Shown here: positions 1 through 9,073 of the stretch, piece by piece | Position numbering within the stretch: position 1 is the stretch's first letter | How the letters are laid out: the number at the start of each line of letters is the position of its first letter | Assembly (NCBI GenBank): GCA_029057985.1 | Contig: JAIDYR010000056.1 | Location: 1 to 64,000 of the forward strand | Length of the DNA stretch: 64,000 nucleotides | Source of the DNA: Muribaculaceae bacterium | GTDB lineage: Bacteria; Bacteroidota; Bacteroidia; Bacteroidales; Muribaculaceae | Direction of reading: 5' to 3' | The notes under the pieces: generated by a model | What the model saw: the letters and a program-made list of their open reading frames with translations, nothing else | Databases searched by the model: none | Told to the model about the DNA's origin: nothing | Program-made: the position numbers and the translations under genes

Positions 1-15
1 TAAAACTTTGGAATA

Positions 16-1257
16 ATGGCTGCTAAAAAATCATCCGTCACCAAAAGTAAAAGTGCTTCTGCGAAATCGTCTACCGTAAGGACACGAAACCAGATCAAGC
101 GACCCGCAGCCGAGCCGCTTAAAGTCTATTCTCAGATTCTTGATCATCTGCGAGATGACAATCGATTCCGGATTATTCCTGAAGATTTCCCCCGACCCGG
201 CCGAAAGTCTGCGCCAATCGATCTGCTGAGCAATGACTATCTCGGACTTGGAGCTGAAGCCGGGAAATATAAAGAAGAATTCCTGCAGCGCTTCCCGGAT
301 GCGACGATGACCTCGTCGGCATCGCGCCTGCTGTCGCGCCGTAATAAATATCACAACCGGCTCGAATCATTTCTTGAAGAACTTTACGGTCGCCCCGCCC
401 TTCTGTTTAATTCCGGCTATCATGCCAATGTCGGAATCATTCAGGCTCTGGCCGTCCCTTCCACAATGTTTATCGCAGATAAGCTTGTCCACGCCTCAGC
501 AATCGACGGACTCCGACTCTCAGAGGCAGATTTCAAGCGCTTCCCTCATAACTCTATCAGCAGGCTCAGAAGAATATTAAACGAACACTATGACGATTAC
601 GAACGTTTCGTCGTAATCGTCGAGTCCATCTACAGCATGGACGGTGACATCTCACCTCTCCGGGACCTTGCAGCCCTTAAAAAGGAGTATCCGAAAGTTA
701 TTTTATATGTGGATGAGGCTCATTCCTTCGGAGTGCGTGGGGAGCGTGGGCTCGGACTTTGCGAAGAACTGTCACTTCTCGATGATGTGGATATCATAGT
801 CGGGACCCTTGGAAAAGCGGCTGCCTCGGCGGGAGCCTTCGTGATTTGCCCGCAGATGATGAAGGATTATCTTATAAATTCTACCCGGAGTTTCATATTC
901 TCGACAGCTCTGAGTCCGGCGCAGGCAGCATGGTCGATTCTTATGATAGAAAAAATAATCTCCATGTCAGACCGCAGGAAGCATCTCAAGGATATAAGCC
1001 GGGAATTTGTAGGGCAAATGGAAAGAAGGAATAATATCGAGACGCCGTCAACGACTCAGATAGTGCCAATGATTATAGGGGATGCCGGCGAAGCGATGCT
1101 TATGGCTGATTACCTGCGGTCAAACGGATTTGACACTCTTGCAATCCGAAAGCCGACAGTGCCGGCCGGCTCCGAACGCATTAGATTCTCACTCAATGCC
1201 CTGCTGACGAAGAAAGATATAACCCGACTCGTAGGCATAATTGGAAAATATCGTTAA
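16..1257 (+). CDS. bioF: 8-amino-7-oxononanoate synthase / alpha-oxoamine synthase (PLP-dependent), with a basic N-terminal extension
   Basis: DLLSNDYLGL, YVDEAHSFGVRGERGLG and IIVGTLGKAAASAGAF motifs of the alpha-oxoamine synthase family; followed by a BioG-BioC fusion. Confidence 0.88.
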   Translation: MAAKKSSVTKSKSASAKSSTVRTRNQIKRPAAEPLKVYSQILDHLRDDNRFRIIPEDFPRPGRKSAPIDLLSNDYLGLGAEAGKYKEEFLQRFPDATMTSSASRLLSRRNKYHNRLESFLEELYGRPALLFNSGYHANVGIIQALAVPSTMFIADKLVHASAIDGLRLSEADFKRFPHNSISRLRRILNEHYDDYERFVVIVESIYSMDGDISPLRDLAALKKEYPKVILYVDEAHSFGVRGERGLGLCEELSLLDDVDIIVGTLGKAAASAGAFVICPQMMKDYLINSTRSFIFSTALSPAQAAWSILMIEKIISMSDRRKHLKDISREFVGQMERRNNIETPSTTQIVPMIIGDAGEAMLMADYLRSNGFDTLAIRKPTVPAGSERIRFSLNALLTKKDITRLVGIIGKYR

Positions 1258-1295
1258 TTGTATTGATCTGACTGCATGAATTAATTGACCGAGAG

Positions 1296-2693
1296 ATGAA
1301 AACACGTGTTATTTTCTCGCAACCGGCCAACCGGAGATTGATTCTCATATTTGCCGGATGGAGTACTACTCCGTCATTCTATCGCGATCTTCAATCCGAA
1401 GGATGGGATATCGCGGTAGTATGGGATTACACTGATCTTGATTTCGATCCTTCCATCATCAATAATTATTCAAGCATCTTTATCATAGCATGGTCATTAG
1501 GAGTGGCAGCCGCCGCTCATGCCGCCGCCTCGACTCTTCCTGTCGGACGCATCTCGGCAGCCTTCGCAGTCAACGGCACATTATTTCCCTCTTCCGATCA
1601 TTACGGTATCCCCGAAGATATATATGAAGCAACACGCGCTACTCTCAATGCTCGCAATCTTCTGAAGTTTACAAAGAGAATGGGCTATATTCCTCCTGCT
1701 CCGGAATCAATGCCGCCGATTGCTCCTGAAGATATTTATATTCCTGATTTCGATTCTCTCGCTTTAGAATTGGAGAATATACGCTCCTATGCCTTAAGAG
1801 GGAAGTTGCCGTGGAAACGTGTCTACATCTCCACTGAAGATAGGATTTTTCCGGCTGAATCCATGCATAATTATTGGATCTCGGATTCTTCAAAGCCGCA
1901 GATCGTCGATCTCAAAGCCCCTCATTACGTCCATCTCCAACGTATTATCAATGAAGTTACTCCGGATATTGACAAAATCAGCAAAAGATTCCAGAGAGCG
2001 GTCCCGACCTATGATGCCAATGCTTCAGCCCAGAAGACAATTATTAGCAACCTGGTCCAATTGCTGCCCGACGCTAATGCAAAATCCATAGGGTCTATGC
2101 TTGAAATCGGCACAGGCAGCGGAATGCTCTCTCGATGCTTAGCTGAGAAACTCCCTAATCTGAATGATGCCACCTTCCTTGATCTCTATTCTTTGCCCCG
2201 ACTTAATATTGCACCTGTCGAGAAATATATAAGAGCGGATGCAGAGAAATGGATACTTGATGTCGCTTCAGACTCTTACGACCTGATTGCATCGGCCAAC
2301 ACAATACAATGGTTTGCCGATCCGGAAAGTTTCTTCCGCAACGTCGCCCGGGCTTTACGTCCGGGAGGATCATTCCTTTGCTCTACATTTCTGAAAGGGA
2401 ATCTGGAAGAACTCGACTCCATGCGTCCATCGCCACTTTTATATCGCGATGAGGAAGAACTTAAAGAGATGCTGTTGCGACATTTCAGCCATGTCACTGT
2501 AAAATCCGAACCAATTCGACTGAATTTTAAAACCAGACGCGAACTGCTCCTTCACCTGAAATTAACCGGGGTAGCCGGAGGCTCTCCTTCAGGTCTCCCC
2601 TATCGCAACGACGCGCCATCCAACGCATCCCCCTTCACAGGTCCGTACTCGCTGACATATCGCCCTCTTTATATCTTCGCTGATAACTCATGA
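1296..2693 (+). CDS. BioG-BioC fusion: pimeloyl-ACP methyl ester esterase (DUF452) + malonyl-ACP O-methyltransferase
   Basis: N-terminal DUF452-like part (LIFAGWSTTPSFYRDL, IIAWSLGVAAA) and C-terminal SAM methyltransferase part (LEIGTGSGMLSRCLAE, ALRPGGSFLCSTF); directly downstream of bioF. Confidence 0.85.
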   Translation: MKTRVIFSQPANRRLILIFAGWSTTPSFYRDLQSEGWDIAVVWDYTDLDFDPSIINNYSSIFIIAWSLGVAAAAHAAASTLPVGRISAAFAVNGTLFPSSDHYGIPEDIYEATRATLNARNLLKFTKRMGYIPPAPESMPPIAPEDIYIPDFDSLALELENIRSYALRGKLPWKRVYISTEDRIFPAESMHNYWISDSSKPQIVDLKAPHYVHLQRIINEVTPDIDKISKRFQRAVPTYDANASAQKTIISNLVQLLPDANAKSIGSMLEIGTGSGMLSRCLAEKLPNLNDATFLDLYSLPRLNIAPVEKYIRADAEKWILDVASDSYDLIASANTIQWFADPESFFRNVARALRPGGSFLCSTFLKGNLEELDSMRPSPLLYRDEEELKEMLLRHFSHVTVKSEPIRLNFKTRRELLLHLKLTGVAGGSPSGLPYRNDAPSNASPFTGPYSLTYRPLYIFADNS

Positions 2694-2728
2694 AGAAGTA
2701 AATCCGGCATTTATCGTCCGATTTTAAG

Positions 2729-2756
2729 AGAGAATGTCCGTTTCCGGACGTTCTCT
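2729..2756. promoter_or_regulatory. 12-bp-arm inverted repeat (AGAGAATGTCCG-TTTC-CGGACGTTCTCT), candidate upstream activator site
   Basis: 11/12 complementary arms; centre about 80 bp upstream of the start site predicted from the sigma-54 element; no T-run follows. Confidence 0.6.
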
Positions 2757-2795
2757 AAATCATTATATCCCTATTATCCAGACAATTAAACTTAT

Positions 2796-2811
2796 TGGCA
2801 CAGTAATTGTA
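2796..2811 (+). promoter_or_regulatory. candidate sigma-54 (-24/-12) promoter TGGCACA-GTAA-TTGTA
   Basis: Near match to TGGCACR-N4-TTGCW with exact GG/G spacing of 12; 33 nt upstream of the HlyD start codon. Confidence 0.65.
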
Positions 2812-2843
2812 CTATATCTTGCAATAAGTGACAACCAAAAGTA

Positions 2844-4088
2844 ATGGATAGAGAGATACCCACAAAAGATCGACGGAAGATATTGATGAAAAAGATGCTT
2901 CCTGTCGCAATCGTAATAGTCGCGTTGGCAACATGCGCAATATGGCTGGCCGTTTGGCTGAGTGCAGGAATTAAAGAAACTGAACTGAATCTCGTGTCTG
3001 CCGACACGGGCGAGATTGAAAGCGCTGTAGTCACCAACGGCAGAATAATTCCGGCATTCGAAGAAATAATAGTTTCTCCGGTCAATACCAGGATTCTGGA
3101 GGTGTTTGTACAGGAAGGTGATTCAGTAGCATCAGGAACTCCATTACTGAGGCTTGACACTGAAAACGCCAGAAATGATTATCAGCGGATGGCCGACGAA
3201 CTTTCAATCAAACAAAGCGAGATAAAAAGTCAGGAACTGACGGATGAAACCCAACTGACCGACCTTGAAATGCGCATTCGGACAAAGGAACTTTCAGAAA
3301 ATCAACTAAAAGCCGAGTATGAAAGTGAGCGACGTCTTGACAGTATCGGAAGCGGCACAGGTGAACGCGTGCGTCATGCGCGCCTTGCATGGCAGACAGC
3401 AGATCTCGAATTGCAACAGATGCGCCGGCAACTCGAGAATGAGCGGAGAATAAGGCGCTCCATGGCCGACAGCAAGCGCCTTGAAGGCAACATTTCAGCT
3501 CGCAATCTCGCTGAAGTCTCACGCACACTCGATGATGCCCGCGTCCTGGCTCCGCGCAGCGGGAATGTCACCTTTCTCTCCTCTAACATTGGAGCTACAG
3601 TCGCTGCCGGAGAAAAAATCGCAATAATATCCGACCTTTCAAATTTTAAAGTGACCGGTGATCTTCCTGAAGGATATGGCGACAAACTTTCCGTCGGAGT
3701 TCCTGTCGAAATTCGAAGCGGCAAGCTGATTTATCGCGGTAAAGTCAGCAATATGGCGGCCCAATCTAAAGCCGGCGTCATTCCCTTTGTCGTCAGCCTC
3801 GACCAATCCGATGCCCCCGGATTGAGAGCGGGGATGACGGCAAGAATCAGTATCATATACGATATCAGGCCCAATGTTGTGCGTATTCCATACGGAAATT
3901 TCTTCAATGGACCCGGAGAATATGACCTATACGTGAGGACTTCGCCGATTTCATTGGAGCGGAGAAAAGTAAAACTTGGCGACAGCAACCTCGACTACAT
4001 AGAAGTTATCTCAGGCCTTAAGGTAGGAGAGACCGTCAATATAAATAAACTCGAATCAAACAGTAAAAAATTAAGGATATGGCAATAA
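2844..4088 (+). CDS. HlyD/MacA-family efflux periplasmic adaptor
   Basis: N-terminal TM segment, coiled-coil hairpin, VLAPRSGNVTFLSSNIGATVAAGEKI lipoyl-type motif; followed by ABC genes. Confidence 0.88.
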   Translation: MDREIPTKDRRKILMKKMLPVAIVIVALATCAIWLAVWLSAGIKETELNLVSADTGEIESAVVTNGRIIPAFEEIIVSPVNTRILEVFVQEGDSVASGTPLLRLDTENARNDYQRMADELSIKQSEIKSQELTDETQLTDLEMRIRTKELSENQLKAEYESERRLDSIGSGTGERVRHARLAWQTADLELQQMRRQLENERRIRRSMADSKRLEGNISARNLAEVSRTLDDARVLAPRSGNVTFLSSNIGATVAAGEKIAIISDLSNFKVTGDLPEGYGDKLSVGVPVEIRSGKLIYRGKVSNMAAQSKAGVIPFVVSLDQSDAPGLRAGMTARISIIYDIRPNVVRIPYGNFFNGPGEYDLYVRTSPISLERRKVKLGDSNLDYIEVISGLKVGETVNINKLESNSKKLRIWQ

Positions 4089-4753
4089 TCGAACTTGAAG
4101 GCATTGAGAAAGTCTATCGCACGGCCGACATTGAGACCGTGGCCCTTGAAAATGTTAATCTCTCCATTGAGAAAGGGGAATTTGTCAGCATAATGGGCCC
4201 CTCCGGATGCGGTAAATCCACACTTCTAAATATTATCGGACTTCTTGATAAGCCGACAAAAGGGAGAGTAATTATCTCCGGAAAGGATATGACCGGACTA
4301 TCCGACAAAACTCTTTCTAAATTCCGTAACGAAAATTTAGGCTTCATATTCCAGAGTTTTCATCTCATTCCTTCACTTGACGTGATGCAGAATGTGGCGC
4401 TGCCGCTGACATATCGAAGTGGAGAGAGCGGATCCGACCGACGCCGAAGAGTCAAAGATGTGCTTGAACGTCTCGGATTGGGCAACCGCCTCCATCACCT
4501 TCCATCTCAATTATCCGGCGGACAATGCCAGAGAGTGGCTATAGCCCGCGCTATCGCAGGCAATCCGGAAATTATTCTTGCCGACGAACCGACCGGCAAT
4601 CTCGACTCTCACATGGGTGCTGAAGTAATGGATCTTCTGCATAAACTTAACCGGGAGGAAGGACGCACGATCGTGATGGTGACCCACAACGAAGAGCAGT
4701 CACGAAGCACTGACCGGATCATACGTTTCTACGACGGACGCAGGATTCAATAG
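4079..4753 (+). CDS. ABC transporter ATP-binding protein (MacB/LolD type)
   Basis: Walker [12 protein letters not shown], signature [14 protein letters not shown], Walker [12 protein letters not shown]. Confidence 0.95.
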   Translation: MAIIELEGIEKVYRTADIETVALENVNLSIEKGEFVSIMGPSGCGKSTLLNIIGLLDKPTKGRVIISGKDMTGLSDKTLSKFRNENLGFIFQSFHLIPSLDVMQNVALPLTYRSGESGSDRRRRVKDVLERLGLGNRLHHLPSQLSGGQCQRVAIARAIAGNPEIILADEPTGNLDSHMGAEVMDLLHKLNREEGRTIVMVTHNEEQSRSTDRIIRFYDGRRIQ

Positions 4754-4795
4754 TTAAATCCGGTGATAAACTCAAATTCACTTATTTAATTTTCT

Positions 4796-6094
4796 ATGAA
4801 CTATATCCGACAAATTATATTCGAAATGCGTCATCATCCGCTGATGACGTGGCTGTCAATCATCGGCACTGCGATTGCTATATTTCTGATCATGAGCGAT
4901 TATATGATAGCGAATATAGATAATGTGAGCGTCTCTCCCGAATCCCGCAGATCCCGTATAGTCTATGGATACGGCGTCGATATATACTATCCGGAAATCA
5001 ACGGCAGCTCTTGTTTAAGCAATCAGTTTGCCCACGAAATGTATGACAATCTTGACGGCGCAGAGCTAATCTCTTATTCTTCTTATGACGCTTTTGAGCA
5101 GAATATGACGACTAAAGGGGGCATTCCTGAGATTAGGAAAGTAAAAGCAGTAGATGAGAATTATTGGGAAATCTATGATTATAACTTTGAAGAGGGGAAG
5201 CCGATGACTAAAGAGGAGGTGGAATCCGGAATCAGAAATGTCATTCTGACGCGCTCGACTGCAGAAAATTTCTTCAGCAAGCAAGAATCATATCTCGGCA
5301 GGGAAATCATGATTGATGGGAAGAGTTGGACGGTCAGCGGTATAATAAGTGATATCAATCCTCTTCTGGATATCTCTCACTCGGATGCGTTCATATCTCA
5401 TGTGGCCGCAGGAAAACTTAATGAAATGACCTGGAGTCCATATATGGGTACTTATCTTCCGATTATACTGATGAAAGAGGGAGTCGATATCAGCCATCTT
5501 AAGAATCAGATCAAGAACCGCTATGATGCCTTTAACGCAAAACATAAATCTGAAGACATCCGATTGGTCTATCACGAGCAACCCTGGTCGATACGCGAAC
5601 GACATGCCACCGCCGGGACCAATAAGTCGCCGGAATCAGGAGGCAAAGACAAGATGAGACTTATCGGCTACGCTATCCTTTTACTCGTCCCGGCGATCAA
5701 CCTTAGCAGCATGACCCGCAGCAGAATGAGGCAGAGAGTAAGTGAAATCGGCCTTCGTCGTGCATTCGGATGCACAAGAGGCAGAATCGTCGCTGATCTT
5801 CTTACTGAAAATTTCATCCTCACTCTTATCGGCGGAGCGATCGGATTGACGCTGAGTATTATCTTTATTACTTGCTTTTCCAATTATTTCATATCGTATG
5901 TCGGGATGTGGTTGAATTCTATTGAATTGACAAAGGCACGCCCCTCGTTCATGATGCTTTTCAGCTGGAGGGCCTTCGCGGCCATAGTCGTATTCTGTCT
6001 GCTACTCAATATTTTCAGTGCCGGAATCCCGGCCCTGAAAGCAGCCTTCACAAATCCTGCGGAAGCTATCAATGGTCTTAACAATCATAAATAA
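4796..6094 (+). CDS. ABC transporter permease (MacB-PCD/FtsX type)
   Basis: N-terminal TM, periplasmic domain, C-terminal FtsX motif RMRQRVSEIGLRRAFGCTRG. Confidence 0.88.
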   Translation: MNYIRQIIFEMRHHPLMTWLSIIGTAIAIFLIMSDYMIANIDNVSVSPESRRSRIVYGYGVDIYYPEINGSSCLSNQFAHEMYDNLDGAELISYSSYDAFEQNMTTKGGIPEIRKVKAVDENYWEIYDYNFEEGKPMTKEEVESGIRNVILTRSTAENFFSKQESYLGREIMIDGKSWTVSGIISDINPLLDISHSDAFISHVAAGKLNEMTWSPYMGTYLPIILMKEGVDISHLKNQIKNRYDAFNAKHKSEDIRLVYHEQPWSIRERHATAGTNKSPESGGKDKMRLIGYAILLLVPAINLSSMTRSRMRQRVSEIGLRRAFGCTRGRIVADLLTENFILTLIGGAIGLTLSIIFITCFSNYFISYVGMWLNSIELTKARPSFMMLFSWRAFAAIVVFCLLLNIFSAGIPALKAAFTNPAEAINGLNNHK

Positions 6095-7394
6095 CTTACT
6101 TATGTCGCGCGCTTTATTATCACAGATAAAAAACGATTGGAAAGAGAATATATGGCTCGTCATAGAGCTATTGGTTGTAGCGCTTATCATCTGGTGGTTA
6201 GTACTTAATATTCTCCGCACATATAAAGACTCTCAATATCCTCTCGGAGCCGATATCGAAAATGTCTATGCAGCTGATATCAGCTACATTGATGAAAATG
6301 GAGAAAAATGGAATTTAGAGTCAGCTACCTCAATAGAGGAATGTAGAGTATATGGATCCGGACTTCACGCAATGCTCGCCCGGATAAGAGATTTACCAAG
6401 CGTCGAATCAGCCGCTCTCGGCTCCAACGCGCTCCCCTATATCTTCAGTCACATGGGTGGAGGCTTAACTTATATCGACGGAAAAGATACCACTGAAGTA
6501 TATGTCAATCAGCGCCACATGTCGCCGGAAGGGGCTAAGGTGCTTAAACTCGAGTCCGCATCAGGATTGACTCCCGATCAATTGCAAAAGATTCTCGAGC
6601 AAGGGTTGATTCTTTTCAGCGATCCCCAGGATATCGACATAATCCGACAATCTGAGAAATATGACGTAAGCAAACTCATTGGCAAGGATCTTATCGTAAA
6701 TGGAGATCCATCTCAGATAGTCAAAGCCGGGGGCTTGATAAAGACTATACGCCGCAACGATTATGAACTTAATTTTACGTCGGGGACCGCAGTTATCCCG
6801 GTAGATGAACATCAGGTTCCGATCCTTCAGATGAATACGCTTATGGTCAGAGTGAAACCCGGCCGGGAATCTGATTTCGAAAAAAGCATGCAGTCTGAGC
6901 CGACATTGATCAATCCTCAAAGAGTAGCTCTCTTCCGGTTGCGTCCCCTCGAGCACGATAAGCTACTGACTACCTGGAATAATGAAGTGACCAACCGCAC
7001 ATACTCGGCCGGCATCTTATTCCTGCTGATTATAGTGTTTATCGGATTATTAGGTACATTCTGGTATCGGGTCTACCTCCGGACGCCGGAAATTGCAGTG
7101 AGAAAATCATTCGGAGCAACTGATGGCGATATCTTCCGCCGATTTGTAAGCGAAGCTCTTCTTTTGCTACTGGCAGCTCTGGTCCTGGCAATATGTCTTT
7201 GCATTGCGCTTATCGACAAACTGAACGCCGGACTGCTTGAATATCCGGCATCTTTCGAGACATGGGAATGGGATTTTGCATTGGCAGGATTATTCACCGG
7301 GGCATTGATGGCTCTCATGATTTTGATAGGAGTCGGAATTCCGGCTTGGCGCGCAATGAAAATCCAACCTGCAATAGCGCTTAAGGAAGAATAA
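6072..7394 (+). CDS. ABC transporter permease (MacB-PCD/FtsX type), second subunit
   Basis: FtsX-like EIAVRKSFGATDGDIFRRFVSEALLLLL; overlaps the preceding permease. The most plausible start is the internal ATG (MSRALLSQIKNDWKEN) at about 6102. Confidence 0.85.
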   Translation: MVLTIINNLLMSRALLSQIKNDWKENIWLVIELLVVALIIWWLVLNILRTYKDSQYPLGADIENVYAADISYIDENGEKWNLESATSIEECRVYGSGLHAMLARIRDLPSVESAALGSNALPYIFSHMGGGLTYIDGKDTTEVYVNQRHMSPEGAKVLKLESASGLTPDQLQKILEQGLILFSDPQDIDIIRQSEKYDVSKLIGKDLIVNGDPSQIVKAGGLIKTIRRNDYELNFTSGTAVIPVDEHQVPILQMNTLMVRVKPGRESDFEKSMQSEPTLINPQRVALFRLRPLEHDKLLTTWNNEVTNRTYSAGILFLLIIVFIGLLGTFWYRVYLRTPEIAVRKSFGATDGDIFRRFVSEALLLLLAALVLAICLCIALIDKLNAGLLEYPASFETWEWDFALAGLFTGALMALMILIGVGIPAWRAMKIQPAIALKEE

Positions 7395-8872
7395 TGAAAC
7401 GTCAGCTTTACATTTTTATCTTTATTGCCCTACTTCTTCAGTCCGCACCTCTTCAAAGTCAGACGACCCTGACTCTCGGAGAGGCGATAGGACGCGCCAG
7501 AAGTGTAAGCCTTGATGCCGCAGTCGCTCTCGACGAACTCCGCACTTCTTATTGGCAATTCAGATCCTATAAGGCATCTCTACTCCCTGAGGTAACGTTC
7601 AAAGGTACTCTTCCGTCGTATCATAAAGAATATTCAACCTATATGAATCAACAGGGGGAATATTCTTTCGTGGCTAATCATTTCATGCAGCTTAATGGTC
7701 AGATCTCGGTCACTCAGAATATCTGGCCGACAGGAGGAACTCTCGGACTTACTACATCGCTTGATTTCTTAAGGCAATTCAGCGGGAATCCCTATAATCG
7801 ATTTATGACTATTCCGGTTGCCCTGACTCTGAACCAGCCTATTTTCAATGTAAACCATACGCGTTGGAATCGCCGGATCGAACCTGAAAGATACAAAGAG
7901 GCAAAAGCCGCATTTCTGAGTGCATCCGAGGATGTAGCAATCGCTGCCATTAACGGCTATTTTTCAGTACTGATGAATCGGGAGAATCTCACTATTGCAA
8001 ATCAGAATCTTGCAAATGCGGAAAAATTATATAATGTCGCTCTTGAAAAACGCAACATGGGACAGATTAGCAAAAATGATCTCCTGCAGATGGAATTAAA
8101 TCTGCTTGATGCCCGCTCAGCTCTGACAGATTGCGAGAGTGAATTGAGGGCGTCGACCTTCAGCCTTCTGACTTTTCTTGATATGGAAGATTCCGGAGGC
8201 ATATTCACTGAAATACCGGAGATGCTTCCCGCATTGGAGATCCCTTTCGATATGGCTTATGAGAAAGCTCTGGAGAATAACAAATTTGCGCATAATCTCG
8301 CTCGCCGACAATTGGAAGCTGATTATGAAGTCGCAATCGCCAAAGGGAATCTCCGAGCAATCAATCTTTATGCACAGGTCGGTTTCACCGGCTCCTCCCA
8401 TAGTTTCGATGCAGCCTATGGCAAACTCAAGGACAATCAGATTGTAGAACTGGGAGTAGAGATTCCTCTTCTGGACTGGGGCAAGCGACGAGGAAAAGTA
8501 AAAGTAGCGGAGAGCAACCGCGAAGTGACCGCCACACGGCTACGTCAGGAAGCTCAGACATTCCGCCAGAATCTATATGTATTGGTCGAAAGATACAATA
8601 ATAAACGCTTGCAACTCGAATTAGCGGCTAAAGCTGACTCAATATCATCTCGCCGATACGCTACTAATGTGGAAACTTACTTGACCGGAAGAATTTCTAC
8701 TCTTGACCTCAACGATTCCCGGAATCAGAAAGATCTTGCCCGACGCGCTTACATCAATGAATTATATCTCTTCTGGCTTTATTATTATCAGATCCGGAGT
8801 CTGACTCTATGGGATTTTGCTACCGATACTTCAATTGACTCGGATTTCGAGCAAATATTGAAAAATAAGTAA
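7394..8872 (+). CDS. TolC-family outer membrane efflux protein
   Basis: Signal peptide, repeated OEP helices, DWGKRRGKVKVAES motif; immediately downstream of ABC permeases. Confidence 0.9.
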   Translation: MKRQLYIFIFIALLLQSAPLQSQTTLTLGEAIGRARSVSLDAAVALDELRTSYWQFRSYKASLLPEVTFKGTLPSYHKEYSTYMNQQGEYSFVANHFMQLNGQISVTQNIWPTGGTLGLTTSLDFLRQFSGNPYNRFMTIPVALTLNQPIFNVNHTRWNRRIEPERYKEAKAAFLSASEDVAIAAINGYFSVLMNRENLTIANQNLANAEKLYNVALEKRNMGQISKNDLLQMELNLLDARSALTDCESELRASTFSLLTFLDMEDSGGIFTEIPEMLPALEIPFDMAYEKALENNKFAHNLARRQLEADYEVAIAKGNLRAINLYAQVGFTGSSHSFDAAYGKLKDNQIVELGVEIPLLDWGKRRGKVKVAESNREVTATRLRQEAQTFRQNLYVLVERYNNKRLQLELAAKADSISSRRYATNVETYLTGRISTLDLNDSRNQKDLARRAYINELYLFWLYYYQIRSLTLWDFATDTSIDSDFEQILKNK

Positions 8873-8899
8873 TTTTCCCTTCTGAAGCGCAATGTAAAT

Positions 8900-9013
8900 T
8901 TAGAGCCTGTTTACTAAGAACTGTTAAAATATCATTTTGATAGAATATCAACGAGAAAATGCACAGATTTTGAGGCAGTTTCTCGTTAACATTCTTTAGT
9001 AAACCGGCTCTAA
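8900..9013. repeat. MITE-like/REP-like element copy 1, imperfect about 27-bp TIRs (TTAGAGCCtGTTTACTA...TAGTAAACCGGCTCTAA)
   Basis: Terminal inverted repeats; second copy at 56092-56280 shares the left and right arms almost exactly. Confidence 0.8.
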
Positions 9014-9073
9014 GCTGGTTGGAAATAAGACCCATGATTTTTTTACATCATGAAAAATGATTAACTTTACATT

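Noticed and set aside
2729-2756. Reading the upstream palindrome purely as a bioGC terminator
   Set aside because: Not fully excluded, but it lacks the T-run seen at every clear terminator in this window and its position fits an enhancer site; kept as a candidate activator site.
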